64,000 bases of DNA from Actinoplanes oblitus (GCF_030252345.1 NZ_CP126980.1:4355501-4419500); one strand, 5' to 3'. Positions 1 to 8,445 are shown, counted from the first letter of the stretch. Made by a program: numbers and translations. Notes: generated by a model from the letters alone, not told the origin.

Positions 1-255
1 CGGGATGAACTCGGCGGCGGCGGCCAGATATTGGGCGGGTGCGCCGTCGGCCTCGGTGAACCGCAGCCGGGCGGTCTCGTCCTCGCGCACCAGGGCGGTC
101 ACCGCTGCCGACAGCGCGGCCACGTCCACCGGACCGCGGATCTCCAGATAGCCGGCCATGTTGTGGACCGGGTTGCCGGGATCGATCCGTTGGGCGTACC
201 AGACGCCCCGCTGCGCCGCGTTCAGCGGGCGCACGCCGGTGGACGGATCGGACAT
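1..255 (-). CDS. NRPS condensation domain, N-terminal 85 residues (runs off left edge)
   Basis: The minus strand from ATG 255 opens with a SDPSTGVRPLNAAQRGVW segment, then a Q-R-G-V-W-x-A-Q motif, and later V-D-V-A-A-L-S-A-A-V-T-A-L-V. This is the classic start of a non-ribosomal peptide synthetase condensation (or starter-C) domain. The HHxxxDG active site would lie outside the window. A GGGGG ribosome site sits about 6 nt upstream of the ATG. It is the last visible gene of a minus-strand series KAS III - ACP - NRPS, so its likely role is to condense an acyl group, perhaps carried on the free-standing ACP, with the first amino acid of a lipopeptide-like product. The substrate cannot be told from this fragment. 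Confidence 0.8.
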   Translation of the reverse strand, partial: MSDPSTGVRPLNAAQRGVWYAQRIDPGNPVHNMAGYLEIRGPVDVAALSAAVTALVREDETARLRFTEADGAPAQYLAAAAEFIP

Positions 256-358
256 GATGAAACCCCCATTTGTGTACGAAAGGTGGGTGACGCAAGGGAG
301 ACGGCGGCAGCCCACCGGGTACCGGAAGGATGCGGTGGGCCGCCGTCGATGGCGCGGG

Positions 359-592
359 TCAGGCCTTCTGCACGACCAGGTCGAGGATGTCCTGGACGCT
401 CTCCACGACGGCGAGTTCCTCGTCGCTGAACTCGATGGCGAAGTCCTTCTCGATCTGCAGCAGGATGTGGACGAAGGTCAGGGAGTCGATGCCGAGGTCC
501 TGCATGCGGTGCTCCGGGACGATCTCGGGCACTTCCACGTCGGGAGCCTGCTGCCGGAATATCGAGGTGACCCTCTCCATGGTGGTGATCAT
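359..592 (-). CDS. Free-standing acyl carrier protein
   Basis: A 77-residue ACP. The phosphopantetheine site is Ser37 in L-G-I-D-S-L, followed by helix II (TFVHILLQIEKDF) and a typical acidic helix III (FSDEEL). The size matches stand-alone ACPs. The ATG at 592 is preceded by GAGAGGA at good spacing. It lies 72 bp after the KAS III gene and 103 bp before the NRPS gene, on the same strand, so it probably carries the acyl starter made or extended by the KAS III enzyme and hands it to the condensation domain. This is inferred from gene order. Confidence 0.93.
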   Translation of the reverse strand: MITTMERVTSIFRQQAPDVEVPEIVPEHRMQDLGIDSLTFVHILLQIEKDFAIEFSDEELAVVESVQDILDLVVQKA

Positions 593-664
593 CTTGTTGT
601 TCCTCTCTCGGGTTTCCCGGGCGACTGCTCCCGGTTTCTCGGGCGACTGCGGATGCGGTCCGGG

Positions 665-1711
665 TCAGATGGCCGGCTGGGACGCGGCCAGGGTCAGATC
701 GGGCCAGATCAGCCCGGTGGCGCCCCAGGTGGCGCCGCCGCCGAACGCGGCGAGCAGCACCCGGTCGCCGGGCGTCAACGTGCCGGAGCGCACGGCGTCG
801 ACCAGGGCCAGCGGGATGGACGCCGCCGAGGTGTTCGCGACCCGGTCCACGTTGATCACGGCACGTTCCGGTGCGATGCCGATCGCCTCGGCGGTCGCGG
901 TCAGGATGCGCCGGTTGGCCTGGTGCGCGACGAGCCGGTCGACCTCGCCGGGTGACCAGCCCAGCCGGTCCAGCACGGCGCTGGACACCGAGCTCATCCG
1001 GTTCACCGCGTGCTTGAAGACGGCCCGGCCGGCCATCGTGAAGTAGCTGTTGTCGGCGTCGCCGGCCACCCCCGCGGACCGTTGCCGGGAACCACCGGCC
1101 GGCGTCTTCATCAGGTCCAGCAGGTCGCCGTCGCTGCCGAGGACCTGCGTACACACGGCGCCCCGCTCGCCGGTGTGGCCGGCCCGGACCACCACCGCGC
1201 CGCCGCCGTCACCGAAGATCGGCGCGGTGATGGGGTCGTTCTGGTCGAGAAGGGTGGAGAAGGCGTCGGCGCCGATCACCAGACCGGTGCGGTAACTCCC
1301 GGAGGCGAGCATGCCGGCGCTGACCGACAGCGCGTAGACGAAACCGGAGCAGGCGGCGTTCAGGTCGAACGCGGCGATCCCCGGCAATCCCAGCCGGGCG
1401 GCGACCGCCGGGGCGGTGGCCGGGAACGGATGGTCCGGCGTGCAGGTCGCCAGGATCAGGAAATCGACCCGCGGGTTCCCGCAGGACTCCAGGGCTCGCC
1501 GGCCGGCCTCCACGGCCAGATCCGAGGTGGCCCCGGCAGGGTCCAGGATGAACCGTTGCTCGATCCCGGTCCGGTCCCTGATCCAGTCGGTGGTGACACC
1601 GAGTCGCTCGGCGACCTCATCGTTCTTGACCACCCGATCCGGCAGGTACGCGCCGAGCCCGGCGATGACCGCCGTCCCGGCGAAGCTCTCGTGCTCGGCA
1701 CTGTTCGACAA
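665..1711 (-). CDS. Beta-ketoacyl-ACP synthase III (FabH-like)
   Basis: 348 residues, full length for the KAS III family. The Cys-His-Asn triad is visible: Cys121 in AACSGF, His263 in VAHQANRR and Asn293 in ANTSAAS. A glycine-rich C-terminal segment (AAFGGGATWGATGL) closes the thiolase fold. KAS III enzymes condense an acyl-CoA with malonyl-ACP, and biosynthetic-cluster homologues also act as acyl transferases or make unusual starters. Its position as first gene of the operon with a dedicated ACP and an NRPS points to secondary metabolism rather than housekeeping fatty acid synthesis. A GGAGG-type ribosome site precedes the ATG at 1711. Confidence 0.93.
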   Translation of the reverse strand: MSNSAEHESFAGTAVIAGLGAYLPDRVVKNDEVAERLGVTTDWIRDRTGIEQRFILDPAGATSDLAVEAGRRALESCGNPRVDFLILATCTPDHPFPATAPAVAARLGLPGIAAFDLNAACSGFVYALSVSAGMLASGSYRTGLVIGADAFSTLLDQNDPITAPIFGDGGGAVVVRAGHTGERGAVCTQVLGSDGDLLDLMKTPAGGSRQRSAGVAGDADNSYFTMAGRAVFKHAVNRMSSVSSAVLDRLGWSPGEVDRLVAHQANRRILTATAEAIGIAPERAVINVDRVANTSAASIPLALVDAVRSGTLTPGDRVLLAAFGGGATWGATGLIWPDLTLAASQPAI

Positions 1712-1862
1712 GGCTCATCCCTCCTCCTGTGCTGTCGTCCGGCGAGGCATTGCCGTCATTCAATCGGCGCCCACCGGCGTACGGCGGCAGTTGTTCCGGC
1801 ACCTCGCAGCGGCTGTACCGGCGGAAACGCGGCATGACGCGGGCCGCTATCACCGCGAAAAA

Positions 1863-1904
1863 GCCGAGATAGCGGCGAGATAACTGCCGAGATAGAGCCG
1901 AGAT
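1863..1904. promoter_or_regulatory. Four phased direct repeats in the divergent biosynthetic promoter region
   Basis: The octamer GCCGAGAT occurs at 1863, 1886 and 1897, with the variant GGCGAGAT at 1874. Start-to-start distances are 11, 12 and 11 bp, about one helical turn each. A possible -10 (TAGCTT, 1917-1922) lies 12 bp past the last copy, toward the plus-strand peptide gene. Direct repeats at one-turn spacing just upstream of -10 are the signature of SARP/OmpR-type winged-helix activators of antibiotic clusters. The regulator itself is not in the window. No other feature is evident in the 1712-1961 intergenic stretch. Confidence 0.55.
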
Positions 1905-1961
1905 TCCGGTCGTCGTTAGCTTTTCGGCATCACCGCAGGGAACACCGCAGAGGAGCAGACG

Positions 1962-2144
1962 ATGGCCCGCAAGACCGTTGTGAAGATCTTCGCTCTCGCC
2001 GCTACGGCCACCACGGCCGTCATCTTCTTCGGCGCCTCAGCGGCGTTCGCCGGTGACACCGGACAGCCGGCCACGACGCCCGCCCCGGCCACCGTCGTGG
2101 TCACCCCGAGCCCGAGCCCGACCCTGAACAACCCCTGGGACTGA
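1962..2144 (+). CDS. Small exported peptide, 60 residues, unknown function
   Basis: It has a clear Sec signal: MARK, a hydrophobic core, and an A-F-A-G cleavage site near residue 30. The mature part of about 30 residues is Thr/Pro-rich (PATTPAPATVVVTPSPSPT) and ends in LNNPWD. A GAGGAG ribosome site lies 6 nt upstream of the ATG. It is the first gene of the plus-strand arm, 39 bp before the oxygenase. I do not recognise a family. The mature peptide has no Cys and no obvious ribosomal-peptide core signature, so a precursor-peptide role is only a possibility; a small secreted protein unrelated to the cluster product is equally possible. Confidence 0.7.
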   Translation: MARKTVVKIFALAATATTAVIFFGASAAFAGDTGQPATTPAPATVVVTPSPSPTLNNPWD

Positions 2145-2183
2145 CCGAACACCCGCCTCTCCCACCGACCGAGGAGTTCCGAG

Positions 2184-3041
2184 ATGACCAGCAGCGTGAC
2201 CACCAGGCCGATCACCGGATGGTCCGGCGACGCCGACTACTTCACCTTCCGCGAGTACCAGGAGTTCGTTCCGGAGGCCGTCCTCGACGTCCTCGAGGGC
2301 CGGTGCGCCGGAGTCGTATTCCGCGGCATGGTGCCCCTGGATGTCGCCGCGAACATCTCCCGGCGTTTCTGGGACAGCCCGCACCGCCAGGTACGCGGCG
2401 CCGAGGCCCCCGGCTACTACATCGGGGCGTACACCTGGAACAAGCCGACCGCGCAGTACCTGGACGAGGCCGCGGCGGCCAACCCGATCCTGCGTGACCT
2501 GCTCGACGTGCCCGGCGACCCGATGAAGCAGTTCTACGCGGGGCTCGGCGCGGTGCTGGCCGAACGCGGCGCCGTGGTCCGGCCGGCCGAGCACGAGGGC
2601 CGGATCGCCGCGATCGCCCTGTTCCGCTCCTGGCACGGCCGGGGCGCGTTCGCCCTGGAACCGCACGACGACGACTCGCAGTGCTCCGACCCGCAGATGG
2701 CCGACTTCGAGCGCAACGGGGTGTTCGGCAACCCGATCGGCGCGCTCAACATCTGCCTGGAGAACAAGGGTGGCGGCGGCCGGCTCGTCTACTGGAACGT
2801 CCAGCCCGACCTGGAGAGCAAGCGCAGCCTGGGCGTCGAATACACCGGCTCGCCCTACCCGGCCGAACTGCTGAAGGACTACGAGTCGAAGTGGATCGAC
2901 GTGAACCCCGGTGACGTCTACGTCTTCAACGGCGCCCACGTGCACGCCGTCGAACCGAACACCACCGAGAAGCAGACCCGTACCACGCTCGCCGCGATGA
3001 TGGCCTTCCGCGACGACCGCACCGTGGTCACCTGGAGCTGA
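2184..3041 (+). CDS. 2-oxoglutarate/Fe(II)-dependent oxygenase
   Basis: 285 residues with the double-stranded beta-helix iron site: His161-x-Asp163 in EPHDDDSQ, distal His254 in NGAHVHAV, and a candidate 2OG-binding Arg266 in KQTRTTLAA. The NPGDVYVFNG strand before the distal His is typical of the superfamily. Such enzymes hydroxylate or desaturate amino acids or tailor natural products. Its place between the small peptide and an aldehyde dehydrogenase, divergent from KAS III-ACP-NRPS, suggests modification of the cluster product or of a precursor amino acid. The substrate is unknown. GAGGAG lies upstream of the ATG. Confidence 0.8.
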   Translation: MTSSVTTRPITGWSGDADYFTFREYQEFVPEAVLDVLEGRCAGVVFRGMVPLDVAANISRRFWDSPHRQVRGAEAPGYYIGAYTWNKPTAQYLDEAAAANPILRDLLDVPGDPMKQFYAGLGAVLAERGAVVRPAEHEGRIAAIALFRSWHGRGAFALEPHDDDSQCSDPQMADFERNGVFGNPIGALNICLENKGGGGRLVYWNVQPDLESKRSLGVEYTGSPYPAELLKDYESKWIDVNPGDVYVFNGAHVHAVEPNTTEKQTRTTLAAMMAFRDDRTVVTWS

Positions 3042-3119
3042 CCGGCCCGCGTGCCGTACGCCCTCCCGCCGCCTTCCCGCTGCCGTCCCGCCGCCTTCTC
3101 CGCCGAGGTGAGGAGCACG

Positions 3120-4475
3120 ATGTCCGCCGTCCACGACCCCCGAACCGGTGACACGATCGGTCACGTCGTCCTCCTCACCCCGGGCGGGATCCCCGCCGTC
3201 GCGGCCCGGGCACGGGCCGCCGCCCCCGGATGGGCGGCCACCCCGCTGCCCACCCGGTGTGCCGTCCTCACCGGACTCGCCCGGTCGCTCGCCAATCGGC
3301 CCGCCGAGCTCGGCGCCCGGTTCGCGAGGGAGGCCGGCAAGACCCGGGCCGAAGCCGAGACCGAACTGGACCGGGCCGTCGACACCCTGCGCTGGACGGC
3401 GTCGGCCGCCGCCGGGGCCGCCGCCGAACGCGCCATCGACGGTGGTGACGGACTCGCCCGATGTGTCGTCACCGAACCGGCCGGCCCGGTGCTCGCCATC
3501 GTCGCCGGCAACTTCCCGGCCGTCGTGCTGGCCCGCAAACTCGCCCCGGCTCTGGCCATGGGGTGCACCGTGGTCGTCAAGGCGCCGGAGACCGCGCCGT
3601 CGGTGGTGCACGCCATCGCCGGACTGGCCGTCGAAGCCGGCCTTCCACCGGACGTCCTGCAGGTGGTGAACGCCGACGCGGCCGGGTCGGCGGCCCTGGT
3701 GGCCCGGCCCGAGTTCGCTGTGGTCACCTTCACCGGCTCACCCCGGACCGGGCAACTCGTCGCCGCCGGTGCCGCCGCCCACCTGGCCGAGTGCATCCTG
3801 GAACTGGGTGCTCACGCGCCCGCGGTGATCCTGCCCGACGCGGATCTGGCCGCCGCGGTCCCGGCGCTGGTCCGGGCGAAATTCGCCTCGGCGGGGCAGA
3901 GCTGTGCGGCCCCCAGCCGGTTCCTGGTGCACGAACGCCGCCACGACGAGTTCGTCGAACGATTCAGCGCGGCGGTGCCGGAGACGGACAGCCGCCCCGG
4001 CGGAACCATGGGACCGTTGCAGACCGAGGCCCGCCGGGACGCTGTCCACGCCCTGGTCACCGATGCCGTACGGCGGGGCGCGACCGCCGTCACCGGCGGC
4101 CGGCTGCCGTCCGGCCCCGGCTGGTACTACCCGGCCACCGTGCTGACCGGCGTGCCGTCGGATGCCGAGATCCTCCAGGAGGAACCGTTCGGCCCGGTCG
4201 CGCCGGTGCTATCGGTCAGCGATGACGACGAGGCCGTGGCGATCGCCGACGCGACGCCGTTCGGCCTGGGCGCCTTCGTCTTCGGTGGCTCCGACCGTGC
4301 GACGGCGCTGGCCCGGCGGCTGAACGCCGGCCGCGTATCGGTCAACTGCACCTCCGGCGCCGATCCGATGTCCCCCCTGTCCGGCCGTGGACTCAGCGGA
4401 TACGGATACGAGGGCGGCATGGAGGGGCTGACCGCCTTCGGCCGGCTCAAAGTGATCCAGAGCCCGATCGGCTGA
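3120..4475 (+). CDS. NAD(P)-dependent aldehyde dehydrogenase family protein
   Basis: 451 residues from ATG 3120, chosen because GAGGTGAGGAG lies just upstream; the reading frame is open back to 3051, but that extension is Pro/Arg-rich and unlikely to be coding. Family features are the N-F-P motif in the AGNFPAVVLARK segment, TFTGSP for the dinucleotide fold, general base Glu228 in LELGAHAP and nucleophile Cys262 in GQSCAAPSR. The usual ELGG is replaced by ELGA. It is slightly shorter than typical ALDHs (about 480). It is likely to oxidise a semialdehyde in precursor supply or tailoring, as third gene of the plus-strand arm. Confidence 0.85.
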   Translation: MSAVHDPRTGDTIGHVVLLTPGGIPAVAARARAAAPGWAATPLPTRCAVLTGLARSLANRPAELGARFAREAGKTRAEAETELDRAVDTLRWTASAAAGAAAERAIDGGDGLARCVVTEPAGPVLAIVAGNFPAVVLARKLAPALAMGCTVVVKAPETAPSVVHAIAGLAVEAGLPPDVLQVVNADAAGSAALVARPEFAVVTFTGSPRTGQLVAAGAAAHLAECILELGAHAPAVILPDADLAAAVPALVRAKFASAGQSCAAPSRFLVHERRHDEFVERFSAAVPETDSRPGGTMGPLQTEARRDAVHALVTDAVRRGATAVTGGRLPSGPGWYYPATVLTGVPSDAEILQEEPFGPVAPVLSVSDDDEAVAIADATPFGLGAFVFGGSDRATALARRLNAGRVSVNCTSGADPMSPLSGRGLSGYGYEGGMEGLTAFGRLKVIQSPIG

Positions 4476-4581
4476 TCCGGCGATCAGGAAGGTGCTGCCG
4501 GAGTCGGTCGTGGTGGTGCCGACCTTCCGCGACGTACCTCTCGAGCCGCCACTCCCGGCGAGCAGCGCGATGGCTTTCAGT

Positions 4582-5430
4582 TCAACGCCTGACTCGGAAC
4601 ATTGTGCATGCGATGAGCTGAAGGCACGCGTCGTGCCTGTCATTGTCGGGCGTCTCCACCAAGAAGCCGTAGGCTCCGTCCGGCTCGTCCGTGACGGTCC
4701 ATCGGATGACACCCTCACCCCATTGGTCGGCGATCGCTGGCGGGAAATCGTGAACCACTTGCAGCCGTTTGGATCTTTCCTTGCCATAGAGGCTGGCGAA
4801 GATAGCAGACTCGGGTTGGCGCCCAACCACCATGGCGGAGACCGTTTCACCGGGATGAATGACATCGACATCCGAGAAGTAGACTTGCGGCGCGGACGCC
4901 GACTTGGCCTCGATGACGCCAAAAGTGGTCGGCGTCTCCGCGGCAGTCACCTCGAATCGGTAAGTGCCGGGGTGCGGCAGGGCGCCCAGGACCTCCTCGC
5001 CGCCGTTCCAGGTCCAGGCCCAAAAGTCACCACTGTGTCTAACGGCTGGCCATTCGGTCGCTGTGCCGTCCGGCGCGATGATGCGCATGACCGGCTTGTC
5101 CTTTGGCGTGAACCCCTCGAAGCAGAGAAGCAGCGGGTCTAACAGGCGGTCCAGCACAACTGTCGGTTTACTGCCTCCGGCGCGCAACTTGTCGTAGCAA
5201 GTGACAGCGGGCAGGGTCGCACCGAAGAATCTCCAGATCCAACTCGGGCGATGCCGGCGCTTGCCTGGCTTTCCGGCGATCGGCACAGATTCTGATGCCT
5301 GCAAGGTCACCGATGGCACGACAACCGATGACAGGCTGAGAGGCGCCCTGACGCGAACCTGCGGGTTTACGTTCAGCACCGCAACGGTGACCGCAGCAAG
5401 TGCGGCGTGACAGATGAAGCGAACGCGCAT
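4582..5430 (-). CDS. Exported protein of unknown function
   Basis: 282 residues from ATG 5430, which begins MRVRFICHAALAAVTVAVLN, a plausible signal sequence or N-terminal anchor; the frame is open further upstream to 5649, but that part does not look like protein. The mature region is followed by a beta-rich part with PGTYRFEVTA, HPGETVSAMVVGR and a C-terminal DGAYGFLVETPDND segment, suggestive of Ig-like folds. I recognise no family or catalytic motif. Codon use is less GC-biased than in neighbouring genes (more A/T third positions), which may indicate transfer. It ends convergently with the aldehyde dehydrogenase gene, 106 bp apart. Confidence 0.65.
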   Translation of the reverse strand: MRVRFICHAALAAVTVAVLNVNPQVRVRAPLSLSSVVVPSVTLQASESVPIAGKPGKRRHRPSWIWRFFGATLPAVTCYDKLRAGGSKPTVVLDRLLDPLLLCFEGFTPKDKPVMRIIAPDGTATEWPAVRHSGDFWAWTWNGGEEVLGALPHPGTYRFEVTAAETPTTFGVIEAKSASAPQVYFSDVDVIHPGETVSAMVVGRQPESAIFASLYGKERSKRLQVVHDFPPAIADQWGEGVIRWTVTDEPDGAYGFLVETPDNDRHDACLQLIACTMFRVRR

Positions 5431-5741
5431 GTCTTTGTTCCGATCCCACTCGTTGGTCGATGCGATGGCGATCGGGTACTCAATCACTATGATTGGCTCT
5501 GCGTCGTTTATCTGGGCAATGCCGACCGATCCCCCTTCCGGGTGACACCGTGAGTGTTCGATGAGGCTGTCGCACGCCGACCCGGATGTGGTGAAGTGGG
5601 CCTGCGGCCGGGCTCGGGTCGACGTTTCCGGCCACCGGCGGACGGCCATGGCCGTCGTCTGAGCAGTGATGTGGGCTCGGATGGTCTATTTCGTCTGATC
5701 CAGTAAGTGCCTCCGATGCCCGGACCTGTCCACTAAGAGGT
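5431..5741. other. Divergent intergenic region, no gene seen
   Basis: About 310 bp between the start of the exported unknown protein (minus) and the pentapeptide protein (plus). Short open frames exist on both strands but lack ribosome sites and family resemblance. No convincing -35/-10 pair or long inverted repeat was found. Confidence 0.5.
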
Positions 5742-6920
5742 ATGCGAAGTTTGCGCAACCGTTGGAAAGGCGTCCGGCAAGCCTGGGTTTCGGCGTGGTT
5801 CGCTCCCACCGCGTCGTCCCGCGCAGTGCGACAACGGCGCCAGCTGGACGCCGCGATGCCACCGGCCGTCTACTGGTCACCCAGCCGAAGGCGCCCAGAC
5901 GCGCGTACCGATGAAACGGTGAAGGGGCTTGACTGGCGTACGACCGTGACCACGGTTGCCGGCCTCGTATCGGTGCTCTTGGTGGCGGCCGGCTTGTTCT
6001 ACACCAACGACGCCAACCGCAAACAACAGCAACTTGGTCTGAGCCAGCAGAAACTCGCCTTGCAGGGACAGATCGCGGACCGGTTCACCGCCGCGATCGG
6101 TCAGCTGGGCCAGGAGGACAACAAGAAGCGGGACAAGCTCTCCATTCGTCTGGGAGGCATTTACGCCCTGCAGAGGTTGATGTTCGACTCCCCGGTGGAT
6201 GAGCGCGCAGTTGTCCACGTGTTGTGCGCTTTCGTGAACACCCACGCCCCCCGCCCCGCCACGCCGCCGAAGGTGGTTCCCCCGTCGCCAGCCGATGTCC
6301 GCGCCGCCGTCACCGTTCTCGGCTACCGACCTAATCCGCTTGAACAGCCCCTCGACCTGTCCAACGTCATCCTTGGCCTGCCTGGCGTGGACCTGTACGG
6401 TGCGGACCTCACCGGAGCGGACCTGGGGAACTCAAGCCTGCGCGGCGCGGACCTTCGCGAAGCAGGCCTAAACGGTGTGGACCTGCACGGCACGGACCTG
6501 GATTACGCGAACTTGACCGGCGCGAACTTGACCGGCGCGTACCTGACCGACGCGAGCTTCAGCGGCGCATACCTGAACCACGCGGACCTGTTCGGCGCGA
6601 ACTTGACCGGCGCGGACCTGCACGGGTCGTACTTGACCGGCGCGAACCTGCGCCGCGCGCAGCTGAGCGACGCAGACCTGACCCCCACGGACCTGCAGGG
6701 CGCGTACCTGCAGGGCGCGGACCTGTCCGGCGCGGACCTGCGGGGCGCGGACCTGTCCGGCGCGAACCTGACAGGCGCGGACCTCGCAGGCGCGGATCTG
6801 CAAGGTGCGGATGTGAGCAGCTCAGTCGGGTTGACAGCACAGCAGCTGACCCGCGCACAGCTGAACGGGCTGACTCGGTTTCCGCCGGATGTGGTGTGGC
6901 CATCTCCCGCTCCGTCTTGA
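5742..6920 (+). CDS. Membrane-anchored pentapeptide-repeat protein
   Basis: 392 residues. A basic N-terminus is followed by one transmembrane helix (about residues 67-85, TVAGLVSVLLVAAGLFY), then a helical segment containing RFTAAIGQLG...RLGGIYALQRL, a Pro-rich linker, and from about residue 205 some thirty A(D/N)LxG pentapeptide repeats to residue ~370. Pentapeptide repeats form a right-handed four-sided beta helix. In some families they mimic DNA, but in this actinobacterial architecture the function is unknown. The same TM-helical-repeat layout recurs in the gene at 48562-50079. Repeats create long mirror frames on the other strand that are not genes. Confidence 0.85.
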   Translation: MRSLRNRWKGVRQAWVSAWFAPTASSRAVRQRRQLDAAMPPAVYWSPSRRRPDARTDETVKGLDWRTTVTTVAGLVSVLLVAAGLFYTNDANRKQQQLGLSQQKLALQGQIADRFTAAIGQLGQEDNKKRDKLSIRLGGIYALQRLMFDSPVDERAVVHVLCAFVNTHAPRPATPPKVVPPSPADVRAAVTVLGYRPNPLEQPLDLSNVILGLPGVDLYGADLTGADLGNSSLRGADLREAGLNGVDLHGTDLDYANLTGANLTGAYLTDASFSGAYLNHADLFGANLTGADLHGSYLTGANLRRAQLSDADLTPTDLQGAYLQGADLSGADLRGADLSGANLTGADLAGADLQGADVSSSVGLTAQQLTRAQLNGLTRFPPDVVWPSPAPS

Positions 6921-7051
6921 TGAACAGCATCGTCTGCGGCCGAACATCGGGCGGACGTAGTAGCGGAGCCCTGAACGTGCGGGCCGCGGCGTCAACAGTG
7001 ACTGGTGGCCCCGGCCCCAAGATGGCTGGCGATGCGCCATCGAGCGTTCAA

Positions 7052-7108
7052 GGTGACAATTATCGTTGTCCGTCACACTTCTGGTGAAGGGCGACGATAA
7101 GCGTCACC
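7052..7108. other. Inverted repeat downstream of pentapeptide gene
   Basis: GGTGAC (7052-7057) plus TTATCGT (7060-7066) pair with ACGATAA (7094-7100) plus GTCACC (7103-7108), each arm broken by a 2-nt bulge. The loop of about 27 nt is long for an intrinsic terminator. It could end either the pentapeptide gene or the convergent arsC operon. Apart from this, 6921-7180 shows nothing. Confidence 0.35.
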
Positions 7109-7180
7109 TGAGCGATGGTTCCGGCTCTTACGCGTGGTTTCGTGGCGTTGTCGGCGTGCCGTGTGCTGGACCTGCTCCAC

Positions 7181-7591
7181 TCACCGGGCCGGGAGCAGGT
7201 CGGCGAGCAGGACCTCGACGCGGGACTTGATCTCGTCGCGGATCGGGCGGACGGCGTCGACGCCCTTGCCGGCCGGGTCTTCGAGTTTCCAGTCCTCGTA
7301 GCGTTTGCCGGGGAAGACCGGGCAGGCGTCCCCGCAGCCCATGGTGATGATGACGTCGGATTCCTGTGCGGCGTCCCAGGTGAGTTTCGTCGGGGTCTGA
7401 TCGGTGATGTCGATGCCGGCCTCCTTCATCGCCTCGACGGCGGACGGGTTGATGGTCTCGGCGGGGGCGGAGCCGGCGGAACGGACCTCGACCTGGTCGC
7501 CGGCGAGGTGGCGTAGCCAGCCGGCGGCCATCTGGGAGCGGCCGGCGTTGTGGACGCAGACGAACAGGACGGTGGGCTTGGTGTCGCTCAT
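7181..7591 (-). CDS. arsC: Arsenate reductase, low-molecular-weight phosphatase type
   Basis: 136 residues. The P-loop C-x5-R is Cys12-VHNAG-Arg18, and a second redox pair Cys86/Cys90 lies in MGCGDACP, matching the three-Cys relay of thiol-coupled ArsC enzymes that reduce arsenate to arsenite in the cytoplasm. Length fits the family. It is the last gene of the operon ArsR-fusion - aquaporin - arsC, 43 bp after the aquaporin gene. Arsenite made here would leave through the aquaporin-type channel encoded just before it. This division of labour is inferred from known ars operons that use AqpS-like channels. Confidence 0.93.
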   Translation of the reverse strand: MSDTKPTVLFVCVHNAGRSQMAAGWLRHLAGDQVEVRSAGSAPAETINPSAVEAMKEAGIDITDQTPTKLTWDAAQESDVIITMGCGDACPVFPGKRYEDWKLEDPAGKGVDAVRPIRDEIKSRVEVLLADLLPAR

Positions 7592-7634
7592 GGGTTGCTG
7601 TCTTCCTCGAGGGTTGGTGCTGCCGGCGACGGGG

Positions 7635-8363
7635 TCAGACGGTGTGGCTGGGCTCGACGACGACTTGGTCGGCGGTCCGGCCGGCGGTGGGATACAGGGC
7701 GAGCAGCACGCCGACGCCGATGAGCAGGCCGGCTAGCTGGGCGATGACGAATCCGGGCACGGAGGCGGGGGCGATGCCGGCGAACGTGTCGGTGAAGGCC
7801 CGGCCGATGGTGACGGCCGGGTTCGCGAAGCTGGTCGACGAGGTGAACCAGTAGGCGGCGCCGATGTAGGCGCCGACCGCGGCCGGGGCCGCCGAGGCCC
7901 GGCCGGAGCGGCCGAGGGCGAAGATGAGCAGGAGCAGACCGACGACGGCGACGATCTCGCCGAGCCAGAGGTTGCCGGCGGCGCGGTCCTTGGTCGAGAA
8001 GGTGACGGGTGCGAGGTCGAACATCAGGTTCGCCAGCACCGAGCCGGCGATCGCCCCGAGCGTCTGCGCGACCGCGTACCCGCCCAGATCCTTGAGCGTG
8101 AGGCCGGCGCCGGAGCGGCGGCCCAGGAACCAGTCGGCGGCCGACACGACGGGGTTGAAGTGGGCGCCGGAGACCGGTCCGAAGGTGAGGATCAGCGCGC
8201 CGAGCGCGAACGCGGTCGCGACCGAGTTCTCGAGCAGCTGCAGGCCGACGTCGTCCGGGGACAGGGTGGTGGCCATGATGCCGGAGCCGACGACGGCGGT
8301 GACCAGCAGCGCGGTGCCGAGGAACTCGGCGAGCAGCCGCCGCCACAGGGTGATCTGGTGCAT
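7635..8363 (-). CDS. MIP/aquaporin-family channel of the ars operon
   Basis: 242 residues, six hydrophobic helices and two half-helix loops with the signature motifs: the first is altered to Asn70-Pro-Val (HFNPVVS) and the second is canonical Asn181-Pro-Ala (FANPAVT). Ars-linked aquaglyceroporins conduct arsenite out of the cell down its gradient. The operon shows no ArsB or Acr3 pump, so this channel is the likely export route. The NPV variant of the first motif is a notable departure from NPA. The start ATG 8363 leaves 82 bp after the regulator gene. Confidence 0.9.
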   Translation of the reverse strand: MHQITLWRRLLAEFLGTALLVTAVVGSGIMATTLSPDDVGLQLLENSVATAFALGALILTFGPVSGAHFNPVVSAADWFLGRRSGAGLTLKDLGGYAVAQTLGAIAGSVLANLMFDLAPVTFSTKDRAAGNLWLGEIVAVVGLLLLIFALGRSGRASAAPAAVGAYIGAAYWFTSSTSFANPAVTIGRAFTDTFAGIAPASVPGFVIAQLAGLLIGVGVLLALYPTAGRTADQVVVEPSHTV

Positions 8364-8445
8364 GACGTGGTGACTCCGGGATCGTGGATGGGCTTGGCGC
8401 CTGTGAGGTGGCGCTGGTCAGGAGGTGGCAGCGGGGTGGCTCAGG

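Noticed and set aside
6468..6803. Minus-strand frame with VRAGQVRA-type repeats
   Set aside because: It is the mirror of the plus-strand pentapeptide repeats, has no ribosome site, and the opposite frame has an anchor and linker typical of the family.
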